NCBI GenBank assembly: GCA_024291935.2
Contig: CM044320.1
Location: forward strand, 30,348,001-30,412,000
Length of the DNA stretch: 64,000 nt
Source: Okapia johnstoni
Taxonomy: Eukaryota > Chordata > Mammalia > Artiodactyla > Giraffidae
Reading direction: 5' to 3'
Below, in pieces: positions 24,453-35,838 of the stretch. Both the position numbers and the translations under genes were made by a program. Position 1 is the stretch's first letter; every line of letters starts with the position of its first letter. The notes under the pieces are model-generated. The model searched no databases. It worked only from the letters and a program-made list of their open reading frames with translations, and was not told the DNA's origin.

Positions 24453-25505
24453 AATGCGATAATACTTCACACCTACACTCACTAGGATGACTACAGTAAT
24501 TTTTTTTTTTATAATGGAAAATAAGTGTTGATAAGAATGTGGATAAATTGGAGCACACATAACCTGGCCAATGAGAATATAAAATATAGTAAAGCTGCAC
24601 AGACAATAGTTTGATGGTTCCTTGAAAAAGGTGAACATAGAATTACCCAGAAACGCTATGTGTATACTCAAAGAAATTAGACAAGGACTCAAACAAATAT
24701 GTGTACATGAATTTAAGAGGAGCATCATTCATAATAGATAAAAGATGGAAACAACCCAAATGTCCACCAACAGATGACTACATAAAATCTGGTGAAAGTA
24801 AAAGTCGCTCAGTCATGTCCGACTCTTTGCAACCCCATGGAATAGTCCATGGAATTCTCTAGGCCAGAATACCGGAGTGGGTTGCCATTCTCTCCTCCAG
24901 GGGATCTTCCCAGCCCAGGGACTGAACCCAGGTCTCCCACATTGCAGGCTGATTCTTTACCATCTGAGCCACCGGGGATGCCCACAAATAGTGGAATGGG
25001 TAGCCTATCCATTCTCCAGCGGATCTTCCCAAACCAGGAATCAAACTGGGGTCTCCTGCATTGCAGGCAGATTCTTTACCAGCTGGGCCACCAGGGAAGC
25101 CCCATTTAAATATATAAATACATGAATATTAGGTAGCCAAAAAAGGAATAAAGTACTAGCACATACTACCATGTGGATGGGCCTCAAAACCAATATGCTA
25201 AATAAAAGTAGACAGACAGATATAAACATTCACATGTTTTATTATTCAATTCATATGAAATATTTAGAGTAGGTAAATCCATAGGACAGAAAGCAGATTT
25301 GTGGTTACCAGGGGTTGGTGAAATGTGAGCATAGGGGAAAATAAGGAGTGACTACTTAACGGGTACAAAATTTTCTTTGCGGTGATAAAAATGTTTGGAG
25401 ACATATAGAAGTAGTGGTTGTACAACATTCTGAATGACTATGAACTGGGTACTTTAAGATGGCTAATTTTTTGTAAATTTCAACTAAGGAAAACATACTG
25501 AAGAA
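24453..25505 (+). mobile_element. Old mammalian L1 3' end, interrupted by SINEs
   Basis: Decayed ORF2 and 3' UTR of an ancient L1. Landmarks are gttgataagaatgtggataa, ggaaacaacccaaatgtcca, then after the SINEs caggggttggtgaaatgtga, ttgtacaacattctgaatga and taaatttcaactaaggaaaa. It is much more diverged than the ruminant L1 copies near 53 and 57 kb. Boundaries are approximate. Confidence 0.82.
24792..25102 (-). mobile_element. Double-headed Bov-tA SINE (Bov-tA3-like)
   Basis: On the minus strand the tail is at left (gtcgctcagtcatgtccgac) and a first tRNA-like head ends at about 24,982 (ctgagccaccggggatgccc). A second head region follows without a BovA tail (gatcttcccaaaccaggaat to ccaccagggaagcccc). 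The same arrangement recurs in the other orientation at 60,354-60,672. A compound head like this is a known Bov-tA subtype. Confidence 0.88.
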
Positions 25506-26677
25506 GAGCTTTTTTAAATGGCCAAGTAAAAAGCTTAGCAAATTTTCTCCACACAAAGCCACAATAAAACTGGCTAAGATTGCCAAAATCAAACATTTCA
25601 GAGCTCTGAAAATGGACCACAGGTATATAAAAATGCAGTGATATGCTTATTTAAGAAAAACTACTCCACCTCCAAAAAACAATGGGAGTCTGTGTAACAT
25701 TTTATCCTGGGGCTGCTTCTACTTCTTCAGTGGTTCCCAGCTCCTTACTGCTGTATTTACCAGGGCATGACAAGCTGTAAAGGACATCAGCTTTCTTTCC
25801 AGACAGGGAAGAATTGATCTGGAGTAGAGCCTGATAAGGCCCATGCCTTGAGGTACTATCAAAAGCAACAGCTATCTTTGTGACAATCAGGAAAAGCCAA
25901 TATCATAGCTTACATAAGGTTACAATACTGGTTGGAGTTAGCAATAGACCTTCAGACAAACTTGAGAAATCTTTTGGAGAGATCCAGTGAGAGACAGCCA
26001 CTGTGGGCCTTGATAAATTCCCACATACTCCTGGTGTCAGAAAGGCTATGGACATAATTACAAGATAATGAAGACAGACCTAGCTATCATACTTTCCTGA
26101 TTGTGAGGCCTTGCACATGCAGAAAGTAAAAGCTGAGGCGGATTCATAAAGTGTCTGAATTTTGTGTTTCTCAACTCACACACAGATCCACTGGCAAAGG
26201 ATGGATATCTTACTGGCTCCAGATATTTAAGAACGACCTCTGATTTATCACTGTCTGAAAAATAAGTTGATTCAAGGGAAATACAGGAAGCTAGACTTTT
26301 AAAAAAATGAAATAAATTAAAAACATAAGGAAGAGAAGACATCAATGATGCACACTGAGGGCAAGATAAAATCCACACAATTAGTCCATGCAAATCTCTA
26401 AACAAATGAACATTAATAGCAAAAACAGTAACTCCTGGAGGTGGGAGGAGGGATAGCTCATAATCCAGAGTTAAGAAAGTATGCAATCAAATTATCCAGT
26501 TTCCAACAATGAGATAGCAACATATTCAATGAAACAAAAAAATTGTAATCCATACACTGGGAAAAGCAGTTAATAGAAACTGTCTCTGAGGGGCCCCTAA
26601 TGTTGGACTTGGCAGATAAAACTTCAGATCATTTGTTGCAATTATGCTTAAAAATGTTTTCTTATAAAACATATTTT

Positions 26678-26797
26678 AGGACTTCCCTGGCAGTCTAGTG
26701 ATTAAGACTCCATGCTGCAGCTACAGGTGGCACAAGTTTGATCTCCAGTCAGAGAACTAAGATGGATCTTAGTTTCCTGACCAGAGATCAAACTTTA
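26678..26797 (+). mobile_element. CHR-type SINE containing a fold-back
   Basis: Head ggacttccctggcagtctag, then attaagactccatgctgcag and a box-B-like region. From 26,734 the sequence reverses on itself: arms 26734-26763 and 26766-26795 pair at 26 of 30 positions with a 2-base spacer. The normal SINE continuation is therefore replaced by an inverted copy of its own middle. Confidence 0.8.
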
Positions 26798-26801
26798 CAC
26801 A

Positions 26802-26995
26802 GGCTTCCCTTGTGGCTCAGTTGGTAAAGAATCCACTTGCAATGCAGGAGACCTGGGTTCAATCCCTGGGTTGGGAAGACCCCCTAAAGAAGGGAAAGGC
26901 TACTCACTCCAGTATTCTAGTTGGAGAATTCCATGGACTATATAGTCCATGGGGTCACAAAGAAATGGACACGACTGAGTGACTTTCACTTTCAT
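26802..26995 (+). mobile_element. Bov-tA SINE
   Basis: Plus-strand Bov-tA from ggcttcccttgtggctcagt, with box-B-like gggttcaatccctgg, to the tail gacacgactgagtgactttc. It is followed by a short TA and TG tract. Confidence 0.94.
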
Positions 26996-27002
26996 ATACA
27001 TA

Positions 27003-27026
27003 TATGTGTGTGTGTGTGTGTGTGTA
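27003..27026. repeat. (TG)n microsatellite at SINE 3' end
   Basis: About ten TG units directly after the Bov-tA tail. Such microsatellites commonly grow from SINE tails. Confidence 0.9.
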
Positions 27027-27878
27027 TAAACATGTTTTAGAAGGAGGAAGGCATAGCAACAATGATTCATCAAATATAGAATATCAATCAAGAGGTTAAA
27101 TGCTTTTCCAAAACAAAGAAATTTTAGAGTTGGAAAAATGTAATAAATGGAATAAAAATTTTATTGGAACGGATTCAACAGCAGATTTGAGTAGCAGAAA
27201 AAAAGTACCAGCTAATTTGAAGATAGATCAATAGAGATCATCTAATCTTAAAAGGAAGGGGAAATAAGACTGAAGAAATATGAACAAAGCCTCAGAGACC
27301 TATCAGAAAACTTCTGGTACACCAACATATAAATAATAGGAGTCCCAGAAAGAAAGCAGAAGGAGAAAAGGGCTGAAAAATATTTGAAGGAATAACTGTC
27401 ACAAGGCTTCCAAAATGTGCCCCCAAAACATAAATTACATATCAATAGTTTAATGGATAAAGAAAACATGGTGGAATATATGTAGTGGAGGATCACTCAG
27501 CCATAGAAAAAGAAACTTTGCCATTTGTGACAACATGAGTGGATAGAGGAGTGTATGTTATATTAAATAAAATAAGTCAGAAACAGAGAAAGACAAATAC
27601 TATATGATCTCACTGATATGTGGAATCCATAAAAAAAAATTAAAAATATGAAAACAGACTCATAGAGAAAAAACAGGTGGTTACCAGAGGGGAGTAGGTA
27701 AGGGAGGTGAAATAAGTGAAGGGAATTGAGAGGTACAAACCTCCAGTTACATAATAAAAAGTCATGGAAATATGATACCAGCATGAAGAAAATGGTCAAC
27801 AATGTTGTAACAACTTTGTTGAAGACAAGGTTGTTAGTAGACTTATCACAGTGATAATTTCCTAGCATATGCAAATGT

Positions 27879-28114
27879 CCAATCACTAGTGCATGCTAAG
27901 TCGCTCCGTTGTTTCCGACTCTTTGCAGCCCTATGGACTGTAACCCACCAGGTTCCTCTGTCCATGGGGTTCTCCAGGCAAAAATATTGGAGTGGGTTGT
28001 CATTTCCTCCTCCAGGGAATCATCCCAACCCAGGGATCAAACCTGAGTCTCATGTCTCTTTCACTGGCAGATGGCTGTTTATCACTAAGCGCCACCTGGG
28101 AAGCCCAATCACTA
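27879..28114 (-). mobile_element. Bov-tA SINE with 10-base duplication, inside old L1
   Basis: Minus-strand Bov-tA with head gccacctgggaagccc at right. Perfect ccaatcacta copies lie at 27879-27888 and 28105-28114. The surrounding L1 3' UTR resumes after it (tgaagtacacctaacataac), proving insertion into an existing L1. Confidence 0.95.
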
Positions 28115-28150
28115 TGAAGTACACCTAACATAACAGTATACAGCAACTAT

Positions 28151-28975
28151 ATTTTGATTCAAAAAATGAAAGAGAAATACAGTTATCTCCATTTGAACAA
28201 AAAATTAAAGAATGAATTATTAATACATCTTTCTTACAAGAAATAACAAAGTCCTTTAAGCTGAAAGTGAATGACATATTCACTTTATAGTGAATATAAA
28301 GAAATAGAGCACTGTAAAGACAGTATAAATATATGTATCTTCTCATTATCCTTTGAAAGATGTTTATAAAAGATAATTTTGTTAAAAAACAGTTATAAAA
28401 TAATTGTATAACTGTACTGTTGGCCTCATAATTAGTATATGAAATGTATTTCTATAAATAGAAATGCATTTATAATATTCTATATATATTTAGAACATAT
28501 ATAGACATTATAAATATAATATATATATATACACTAGCAAAAGGAAGATGGAGATATTGAGGTTTAGTGGAGGAAGAAAATTAAAGCAGATACACAGATA
28601 GTAATTCAATCTACAGGAAAAGATGGAAAAAAAAAAAAAAGGAGAGCACCAGAAAATCTCAATATGTGAGTTATTTATAAAAAATGCAAACGATTTTTTG
28701 TCTTATTTTTGTCCTATTTTTTTTCCAAACTCCTTTAAGAGGCATAGATTACATGAATCAATAATTATCATACTTTATTACTGAGTATATATACATAATG
28801 TATATTAGTTGTACAAGGAGTAGGGAGAAATGAAATATAATAGAGCAGAGTATCTATACTTCATAAAAATTTGGTTAATATTAATCTAATCTAGATTGTG
28901 ATCATTTAAACTGTATACATGTAAATCTCTACAACAACTACTATATTGCTGAAACAATTAGATTTCCATGTGCTA
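28151..28975. other. AT-rich DNA, no gene recognised
   Basis: Very AT-rich, with TA runs at about 28505-28532 and an A run at about 28628-28641. Some of it may be the A-rich boundary between the two neighbouring L1 pieces. Nothing else can be supported. Confidence 0.4.
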
Positions 28976-29240
28976 ACACACGTTTACTGCCATCAAAAAA
29001 CACCAAAACAAAAACAAGCAAAAAAGACCTCACAATTGATCATCAACCTAAATGTAAAGACTAAAGCTATATAATGTTTAGAAGAAAACCAAAAATCTTC
29101 CTGATCTTAAAGCAACACACAAAATAGAAACAAAATAATAAAGTAAACCTTATGAAAATTTAAACTTTTGCTCCTCAAAAGATACCATTAACGAGTATTA
29201 AAAATAGGAGTCAGACTGGGAGAAAAATGTTTAAGTTAGA

Positions 29241-29455
29241 TTGTGGCACTAGTGGTAAAGAACCTGCCTGCCAGTGGGGGAGATGTAAGAGACGTGGGTT
29301 CAATCCTTGGGTGGGAAAGATCCACTGAAGGAGGTTATGGCAACCCACTCCAGTATTATTGCCCAGGGAATCCCATGGACAGAGAAGCCTGGCAGGCTAC
29401 AGTCCATGGGGTCTTGAAGAGTCGGACATGACTGAAGCAACTTAGCACATAGCAC
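29241..29455 (+). mobile_element. Bov-tA SINE
   Basis: Plus-strand Bov-tA lacking the first few head bases: ttgtggcactagtggtaaag, then ggcaacccactccagtatta, to the tail gactgaagcaacttagcaca. It is inserted in an old L1. Confidence 0.93.
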
Positions 29456-30038
29456 ACAAAGAACTTATACCTAAAATAGACAAAGAACTTAATAAAACAA
29501 ATATTCATTAGAAATCAGAATGAACATTCCAACAAAGAAGATATAGTTAAATAACATGAAAATGTGCTAAAAACATTAATCATTAGGGAAATGCAAATTA
29601 AAACCACAAGAAGATGCCATTTTATATCCACAATAATGACTATATTCAAAAAGACAGACAAACCAAATGCTGCCTAGGATGTGAAGAAAACTGGAACACG
29701 CATGTATTGTTGGTAGGTTTACAAAACCATATAGCTACTTTGGAAAACAGTTTGTCAAGTTCATTAATTAAAGATAAATTTGCCATAAAACCCAGAAATT
29801 CAACTTTTAGGTTTCTAATCAAAGAGATAAAAACATACATCCATACAATGAATGTGCAAGTGACAGCACATTATTCATGATAGGCAAAAAGTAAAAAAAA
29901 TAAAAATAAAAATACAGATTTCCATCACCAAGTAAAACAAAAAACAAAATGTCTATCCATTCAATGGAATGGTATTCAACAATAAAGTGTAACAGATAGC
30001 TGATGCAAGTTCATATAGGGAATAACCTCCGCAACGTT

Positions 30039-30086
30039 ATATTGGGTTGGCCAAAAATGTCACTCAAGCTTTTCTGTAACACCTTA
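30039..30086 (+). mobile_element. Mariner-type DNA transposon end (solo)
   Basis: The string attgggttggccaaaaatgt, followed by actcaagcttttctgtaaca, matches one terminal inverted repeat region of the short ruminant mariner elements. Their usual end is ATTGGGTTGGCCAAAAAGTT. It is preceded by TTA/TA as expected for TA-targeting. The second half and the opposite terminal repeat are absent, and L1 text resumes straight after. Confidence 0.75.
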
Positions 30087-30432
30087 CCAAGTGAAAGAAA
30101 CCAAATCTTAAAAACCACATATTGTATAATTGCAATTACAGAAAATATTCAAAAAAGAAAATCTATAAAACAGATTATTGGTTGCTTGGAGCTGGGAGTG
30201 GGAACAGAGATTGTCAGGAAATGGGCATGAGGGATCTTTTGAAGATGATAGAAATGTCCTAAAATTGGATTGTGGTAATAGTTGCACAGCTCTATAAGTT
30301 TATATTTTAAAAAATCACTGACTTGTATACTTAACTAGGCAAATTTTAAATTATGTTAATTGCCTCTCAAAGAAGTTGCTGTTATAAATAATTGAAGAAG
30401 AGCAACTTGAATGATCAGATGATTATCGGAAA

Positions 30433-30556
30433 GAGTTCAGTTCAGTCACTCAGTCGTGTCCGACTCAGTGACCCCACGGACTGCAGCATGCCAGGCTTCC
30501 CTGTCCATCACCAACTCCCGGAGCTTGCTCAAACTCATGTCCATCAAGTTGGTGGT
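30433..30556 (-). mobile_element. BovB 3' tail fragment
   Basis: Minus-strand BovB tail of about 120 bases, from gagttcagttcagtcactca to aaactcatgtccatcaagtt. The segment around cgactcagtgacc is shortened by a few bases. Confidence 0.9.
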
Positions 30557-30599
30557 GAATACAGAATATATTTGTTTTCAGTAAAATATGCTGATTTCT

Positions 30600-30980
30600 T
30601 CCTTACCACTAAATATCAAATTCATGTTCAAATTGCAACCCTTTTGTCACATCTGGCTACATGCTAGTGCAAACTGTTAAGCATATTTCTGCCTCAGAGC
30701 CTTGGTATCTGCAATCATTCTGTGTGGCTTGCAGTTCCAGAATTCATATGACATCTTCATGGCTTATTCCTTCACTTCATTAAGTACTTTGATCAGGTGT
30801 CACTTTTTTGAAAAGAACTTTATCTGAAATAGCCTCTCTGTCCTCTCATCTTCTTTGTTTACACATTTTTTTTCCTCATTACATTTCTTTTAAATCCATT
30901 ATTAAATAAGAGAAGTATCCTGGAATAGTATCCAACATACGTTAGGATCTCAACAAATATCTACTGAATGAATGAGTCAC
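30600..30980 (+). mobile_element. L2 LINE 3' end
   Basis: Sense L2 words: ttaagtactttgatcaggtg, aatagcctctctgtcctctc, atccaacatacgttaggatc and the terminal ctactgaatgaatgagtcac. It is diverged but in the correct order and spacing. Confidence 0.7.
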
Positions 30981-32938
30981 ATCACAGATACAACTGTTAG
31001 TAACAAGAGAACTTGAAACTATCTTGAGAAAATGTTTATAAAATACAGAGAGATTAAACATAAACAAACATGTGCATTTGTTTCACTAGCTGTAACATAC
31101 ATTATCAAAGCTTGAACAGATTTACTAAATATTCATTTCAGAAAAATTTCCATTGGAACTAAATATAGAAGAAAAAATTGCCCTAAATGGTACTTGAACC
31201 CTCTCTTTCCATCTGGAATTGTTTTGCATTGATATCCATTCTGGATTCATTCCTTTGGCTAGGTTTATCACTGGCTTATTTAAATGGACCATTGATGCCA
31301 AAGGCCTTTGTAGTAGTCATCAATGAAAAAGAATTATTATACTGACCCAGTCGATGAATAGGAAAGCTTTTGTTAGAGCATCCCATGGTCACTCTTAGGT
31401 ACAGAAAGAGAATCTCCATCTTTTATCAGAATAGTAGAATAGAAAGAATATTAAAATAGGAGATTGTCTTGAAAAGAAAGGTAAGAGAGCTCGTTTCATA
31501 GATTATCTTGTTCATGGTTTAATGATTAAACCCAAGACGTTAAGAGAACATAAAACAGGAGAAAATTAGTGGCAAAAGGTTTTTCCTGTTGTTGTCATTA
31601 CTTGTGGAGTCAATCCCATTATCGTCTACTCTTCTTTCTCACTGTCCCCTCTATTACTGCTTTGTAAAAGAGAGGCAGTAACTATGTGTGTGTGTGACTT
31701 TATAGGAGAAAGTGAACATAAAGTTGCCCAATTCCTTCCTCTTTTTTATTCTATTGGAAGATGGGTGCTTGTGGGGATTACGAGTTCTGCTTGGTTCTGT
31801 CCCTGGGGGGAGAGGTCTGCCCCTGGCCACTCCTGCCATGACTGGGTGAGCAAATCTGACTAATCTTGGCACTCAGTATTAGCAAGATGTCCTGCCCACA
31901 TTCTCGGATATCACTTTTATCAGCAATCAAGATAACCTTTCAGCCCTCATTTAGCTTATTCCTTTGTATAATGACAGGATTTCAAAAAATCAGGCAGAGG
32001 AGCCTTTTTTGATTAGTCCGCCTCAGATAATTCCAAATAGGTCTTAACTGACTAGTGTTAATGTCTTAACTGAAAAAACAGAAGCAGTGAGAATTAGGGA
32101 GTACTTAAATCCCTAACGTTCTTTTGCACTATTTTATAATGTGTCAGTTCCCTTAGTTACTAAAAGGTCTTGCAAAGTCTTTCTAATTAAATTAAAGGCA
32201 TGGGCTAAGAGAAAAAAAGGATATTTTCTTTGGTTTAAACTTGTTAGATATTTTTATGTGTATCTGCCACTCTGTAAACTGTAAATGATTTCAGAGAGGA
32301 ATGACTATAGAGACCAGAAAATATCTGAAATAAGAGACTAAGATTGTTCTTTTTTCAGTCTAATAATTTAGGGACAGTTTGATCCAAACCATCTGAAATG
32401 ACAGGAGGGAAAAATGGATGAAAAATTGATGAAACTACTTTTAACCAAAACACTTTTTAAGGATTTTTGGTGCACATTTTCCAGAATATTATGTCAAATA
32501 AACAACTACTCTAATATAAAGGACCCATAGTATCAATTATTATCACTGTCAATCAAAGAATGAAAGCATTTGACAATGGGCCTTGACAGAACCGACTATT
32601 ATGATTGTTCTGCAACGTTAGAAATATGTAAATGAAGACACTTCAAGAAGATTTTGACACAACAGGTTTAACAGATAGGGCCTAATTATGTCAGTCAGTG
32701 GAATTCAATTACCAGGAGGAATGGATGGACATCCTTGATGCAGAGCTTGGATTATATCTGCAGGTATATTTTTAAGATCTAGTTTCAAAAAAGGAAAGAA
32801 ATATAAGTTCTCAGTTCCTTGAGAATCCTTTTTAAGGTATTATGATCCTCCATTTTAATATTAACTGGAAAAATAAGTATTCTATTAAAAATATATCATA
32901 TTCAAGAGGATAATTTAAATATTTAAATTTTGAATAAC
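30981..32938. other. About 2 kb without recognised repeats; possible conserved noncoding DNA
   Basis: No SINE, LINE or gene is recognised. The part around 32,560-32,760 contains homeodomain-type words (ctaattatg, attcaattaccagg) and reads like unique sequence. There is no direct evidence of function. Confidence 0.35.
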
Positions 32939-33081
32939 AGGACTTTCCAGGTGGCACAGTGGTAAATAATCCACCCATAACGCAGGAGATGTAGGTTTGA
33001 TCCCTGGGTCAGGATGATCCCCTGGAGGAGGAAACAGCAGTCCACTCCAATATTCTTGCCTGGGAAATCCCATGGACAGTG
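32939..33081 (+). mobile_element. Bov-tA SINE, 3'-truncated
   Basis: Plus-strand head ggactttccaggtggcacag to ttcttgcctgggaaatccca and catggacagtg. The BovA tail with GACTGAGC is missing, so the copy is cut off at its 3' side. Confidence 0.9.
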
Positions 33082-33699
33082 TCGGTTTAAGTCTTAGAGT
33101 TATGACTTAGGCTATAATGCAGCTTTAAATATCCAGAGTGGGATGGAGAGTGGAAATAATTCACACAAGTTAGGAATCAGAAAACTTTATTCTTAGGCTG
33201 AGAATCACTACTTTATGGTCTTAAATAAACCACAACATACTTGAATCTCTATATTCTTATCTGTAAACTGAACAGACTAGTCTAGATCTAGGTCAAAACC
33301 AAAGGCAACTCACTGGATTCATGGTATCCACAAATTACTTGAAATTTGGAGTTGTTTTAAATATATATATAAATTAAATTTATATATAATTTAAATTAAT
33401 ATATATATATATATTAAATTTTGGAATGACAGGTCCTGTGTTTTCTAGCAGATTATCAAAGGGATGCTAAACCCCAAGAAGTGAGTAATAAGATCAGAGT
33501 AAAGCCTTCAGTTTGAAATGTCCATGATTTTATGAAAGTCAAATGAAAACAGAAGCTTTAAGACAGCCTATAGTATATAATCAAAAATGTCTTAGAATTT
33601 AAAACTTTATAAGCCAGAGATATCACATCTTATTTTATTTAGAATGTTTCAAAATATTTGTTTGGTCAAACGGTATTGTGTTCCCACTCATCCTTAATA
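33082..33699. other. Unassigned DNA with an AT palindromic tract
   Basis: A self-complementary AT-only tract lies at 33358-33420 (runs of TA and AAATT/AATTT). No gene is recognised. Confidence 0.4.
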
Positions 33700-33705
33700 A
33701 CTTCC

Positions 33706-34192
33706 CCTAACATTACTTTGCCAACAAAGGTCCATAGTCAAAGCTATGGTTTTTCCAGTAGTCACGTATGTATGTGAGAGTTGCACCATAAAGAAGGCTG
33801 ATTGCCAAAGAATTGATGTCTTTGAACTGTAGTGTTGGAGAAGAGTCTTGAAAGTCCCTTGGACTGCAAGGAGAACAAACCAGTCAATCCTAAAGGAAAT
33901 CAATCCTGAATATTCATTGGAAAGACTGACGCTGAAGCTCAAGCTCAAGCTCTAATAATTTGGCCACCTGTTGTGAAGAGCCAACTCATTAAAAAGACCC
34001 TAAGTCTGGGAAAGATTGAAGGCAGGGGGAGGAGAGGGGAGACAGAGGATGAGACTGGATGGCATCACTGACTCAATGGACATGAGTTTGAGCAAGCTCC
34101 AGGAGATGGTGAAGGACAGGGAAGCCTGGCATGCTGCAGTCCATGGGGTCACAAAGAGTCAGACATGACTGAGTGACTGAACAACAGCAAAA
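33706..34192 (+). mobile_element. BovB LINE 3' end, 5'-truncated
   Basis: Sense BovB from acattactttgccaacaaag to gactgagtgactgaacaaca. It is more diverged than the other copies, with a duplicated caagctcaagctc patch at about 33,938-33,951. It encodes only decayed C-terminal sequence. Confidence 0.92.
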
Positions 34193-34469
34193 TATTTCAC
34201 TAGAAAGCTCTTATAAAAGCATTGAAGAGTTACAGAAGAACAATGAGCAAAGTTGGAATTTCTTTCAGGAATTATTTTGTGGGTCTTGTGTTCTTCCAAA
34301 GAAGAAATGGTCCAATCTCTAGTATGTCCCCATCACTTGGAGTTTTCCTCACCTTCATTCAATCATCAAAATGTAGTTGAAACCTTGGATGCAGTTTACC
34401 ACTGCAGAAATAGAACTATTTTCCGTGTACTTCCTCATACTAAAACAACATCAAAACATACTGAATAAC
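34193..34469. other. No feature recognised
   Basis: Short unassigned stretch between BovB and an L2-like piece. Confidence 0.3.
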
Positions 34470-34690
34470 TACTATTACTCAGTACATTTGTCAAAGTTTT
34501 CAGAGTCAAGATGTGCTTATTACTTTTACACCTCTTTGCCTACTAACTACAATGTGGTTCTCCAGGGGCAGTGATCTTTGTTGGTTTTGTTCCTTAATAC
34601 ACAGTGTATCCCAAGATACATCCCTGGAACAATGCTGGAACACACAGGTACTGAATAAATACTTAATAAATATTATTATGTGTAAAACAA
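34470..34690 (+). mobile_element. Probable L2 3' end
   Basis: Words ccaggggcagtgatctttgt, ccctggaacaatgctggaac and caggtactgaataaatactt follow the L2 3' end pattern. It is strongly diverged. Confidence 0.5.
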
Positions 34691-34828
34691 ATGAATGACT
34701 ATATGTATATGTTTGGGGAGAAATGCAAGAATGAAGTAACCAGCAGTGATGAAATTAAATTGCATCCCCAGAGGCATGATTCCTATAAGAAAAAAAAATG
34801 TAGGTAAAGAAGGCAGCAGTCTCTTCAG

Positions 34829-35001
34829 TAGTTAATGTATGCATGTGTGTGTGTGTGTGTGTGTGTGTGTTAAGTCACTCAGTCATGTCCAACTCTTTGT
34901 GACTCCATGGACTGTAGCCCACCAGGCTCCTCTGTCCATGGGATTCTCCAGGCAAGAATACTGGAGTGGGTTGCCATTCCCTCCTCCAGGAAATAGTTAA
35001 T
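34829..35001 (-). mobile_element. Bov-A SINE monomer with (TG)n tail
   Basis: Minus-strand BovA unit (taagtcactcagtcatgtcc to attccctcctccagg). A TG microsatellite at 34844-34870 lies at its 3' side. tagttaat at 34829-34836 and 34994-35001 forms the target duplication. Confidence 0.92.
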
Positions 35002-35255
35002 ATAGGAAGTTAAACCAAAGGACTAAAAACTAGCACTCAGGAACAAGGAAGCAAGGGACCTTGTGCCTTATGTAAAACTTGACATTACCACCAGTGGCTG
35101 TGCATTTCTTGGATAATATTTTTTTAGAAATTAGAATAGTGTTCTAAAATATTAATAGCATTTTGATGGCAAATAGACCAATGGACTAAATTCCATATCA
35201 TATATAATTGCTAACCATTTTTTTTTCTTATCTTAAAAGGTAAGTAGATACAGCA

Positions 35256-35462
35256 GGGACTTCCCTGGCATTCCAGTGGCTAAGACTCTGCACTCTCAAT
35301 GCAGGGGGCCTGGGTTTGATCCCAGGTCAGGGAACTAGATCGCACATGTTGCAACTAAGAGTTTGAATGCTGCAACTAAAGATCCTGATCCCAGGTGCCA
35401 ACAGTAAGATCTGGAGGAGTCAAATAAATACATAAATATTAAAAAAAAATAATAACAACAAA
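35256..35462 (+). mobile_element. CHR-type SINE, extended form
   Basis: Head gggacttccctggcattcca, box-B-like gggtttgatcccagg, then ggtcagggaactagatcgca and tgcaactaagagtttgaatg. It ends in an aaataaatacataaat A-rich tail. Confidence 0.88.
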
Positions 35463-35635
35463 TATACAGTCACCACCTCACTTAGCTACCATTTAAAAAC
35501 AAAAGACATATCGGTGGGAAAATCATAACAAGGATATAGCAAAAAAGTGTTCTATTTAGAAAACGGTCTATAATATGGTGGAGTTATCTATACATGGGCA
35601 GGTTTGCTTATTTACATAACAGCTACAGAAATTAG

Positions 35636-35838
35636 TCAAATTCCTCTGTGGCTCAGATGATAATCTGCCTACAATGTGAGAGACCTGGGTTCGATCCATG
35701 GGTTGGGAAGATTGCCTGGCAAAGGAAATGGTAACCACACCATTATTCTTGCCTGGGAAATCCCATGAACAGAAGAGCCTGGCTGGCTACAGTCCATGGG
35801 GTCACACAGAGTCAGACACGACTAAGCAACTAACACAC
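35636..35838 (+). mobile_element. Bov-tA SINE
   Basis: Plus-strand Bov-tA with box-B-like gggttcgatccatgg and tail gacacgactaagcaactaac. A small head deletion is present. Confidence 0.93.

Larger units (their letters stand above)
25506..28150 (+). mobile_element. Old L1 with 5' region, ORF1-like and 3' segments, internally deleted
   Basis: Diverged pieces appear in L1 order. 5'-region-like text lies at about 25,505-26,640 (ggagtctgtgtaacatttta, ggatccactggcaaagg-type words, cagttaatagaaactgtctc). ORF1-like text lies at 27,110-27,400 (acagcagatttgagtagcag, cctcagagacctatcagaaa, ataataggagtcccagaaag). It then jumps to the 3' end of ORF2 and the UTR (accatagaaaaagaaac-like, gataccagcatgaagaaaat, acacctaacataacagtata). 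Most of ORF2 is missing. Two SINEs and a CHR element interrupt it. The ORF1 and 3' end calls are firm; the 5' region is less so. Confidence 0.65.
28976..30372 (+). mobile_element. Old mammalian L1 ORF2 and 3' end, interrupted
   Basis: ORF2-derived text is recognisable as tgctcctcaaaagataccat, gactgggagaaaaatgttta, aatcattagggaaatgcaaa and ccagaaattcaacttttagg. 3' UTR-like text follows as attggttgcttggagctggg and aattggattgtggtaatagt. The copy is heavily diverged with frames destroyed. It is interrupted by a Bov-tA at 29,241 and half a mariner at 30,039. Confidence 0.8.

Noticed and set aside
23820..24728. 302-codon open frame on the minus strand, the longest in the window
   Set aside because: It is antisense to the BovB C-terminal region and 3' tail and then runs into the antisense of an old L1. 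Its composition follows those elements and it has no recognisable domain.
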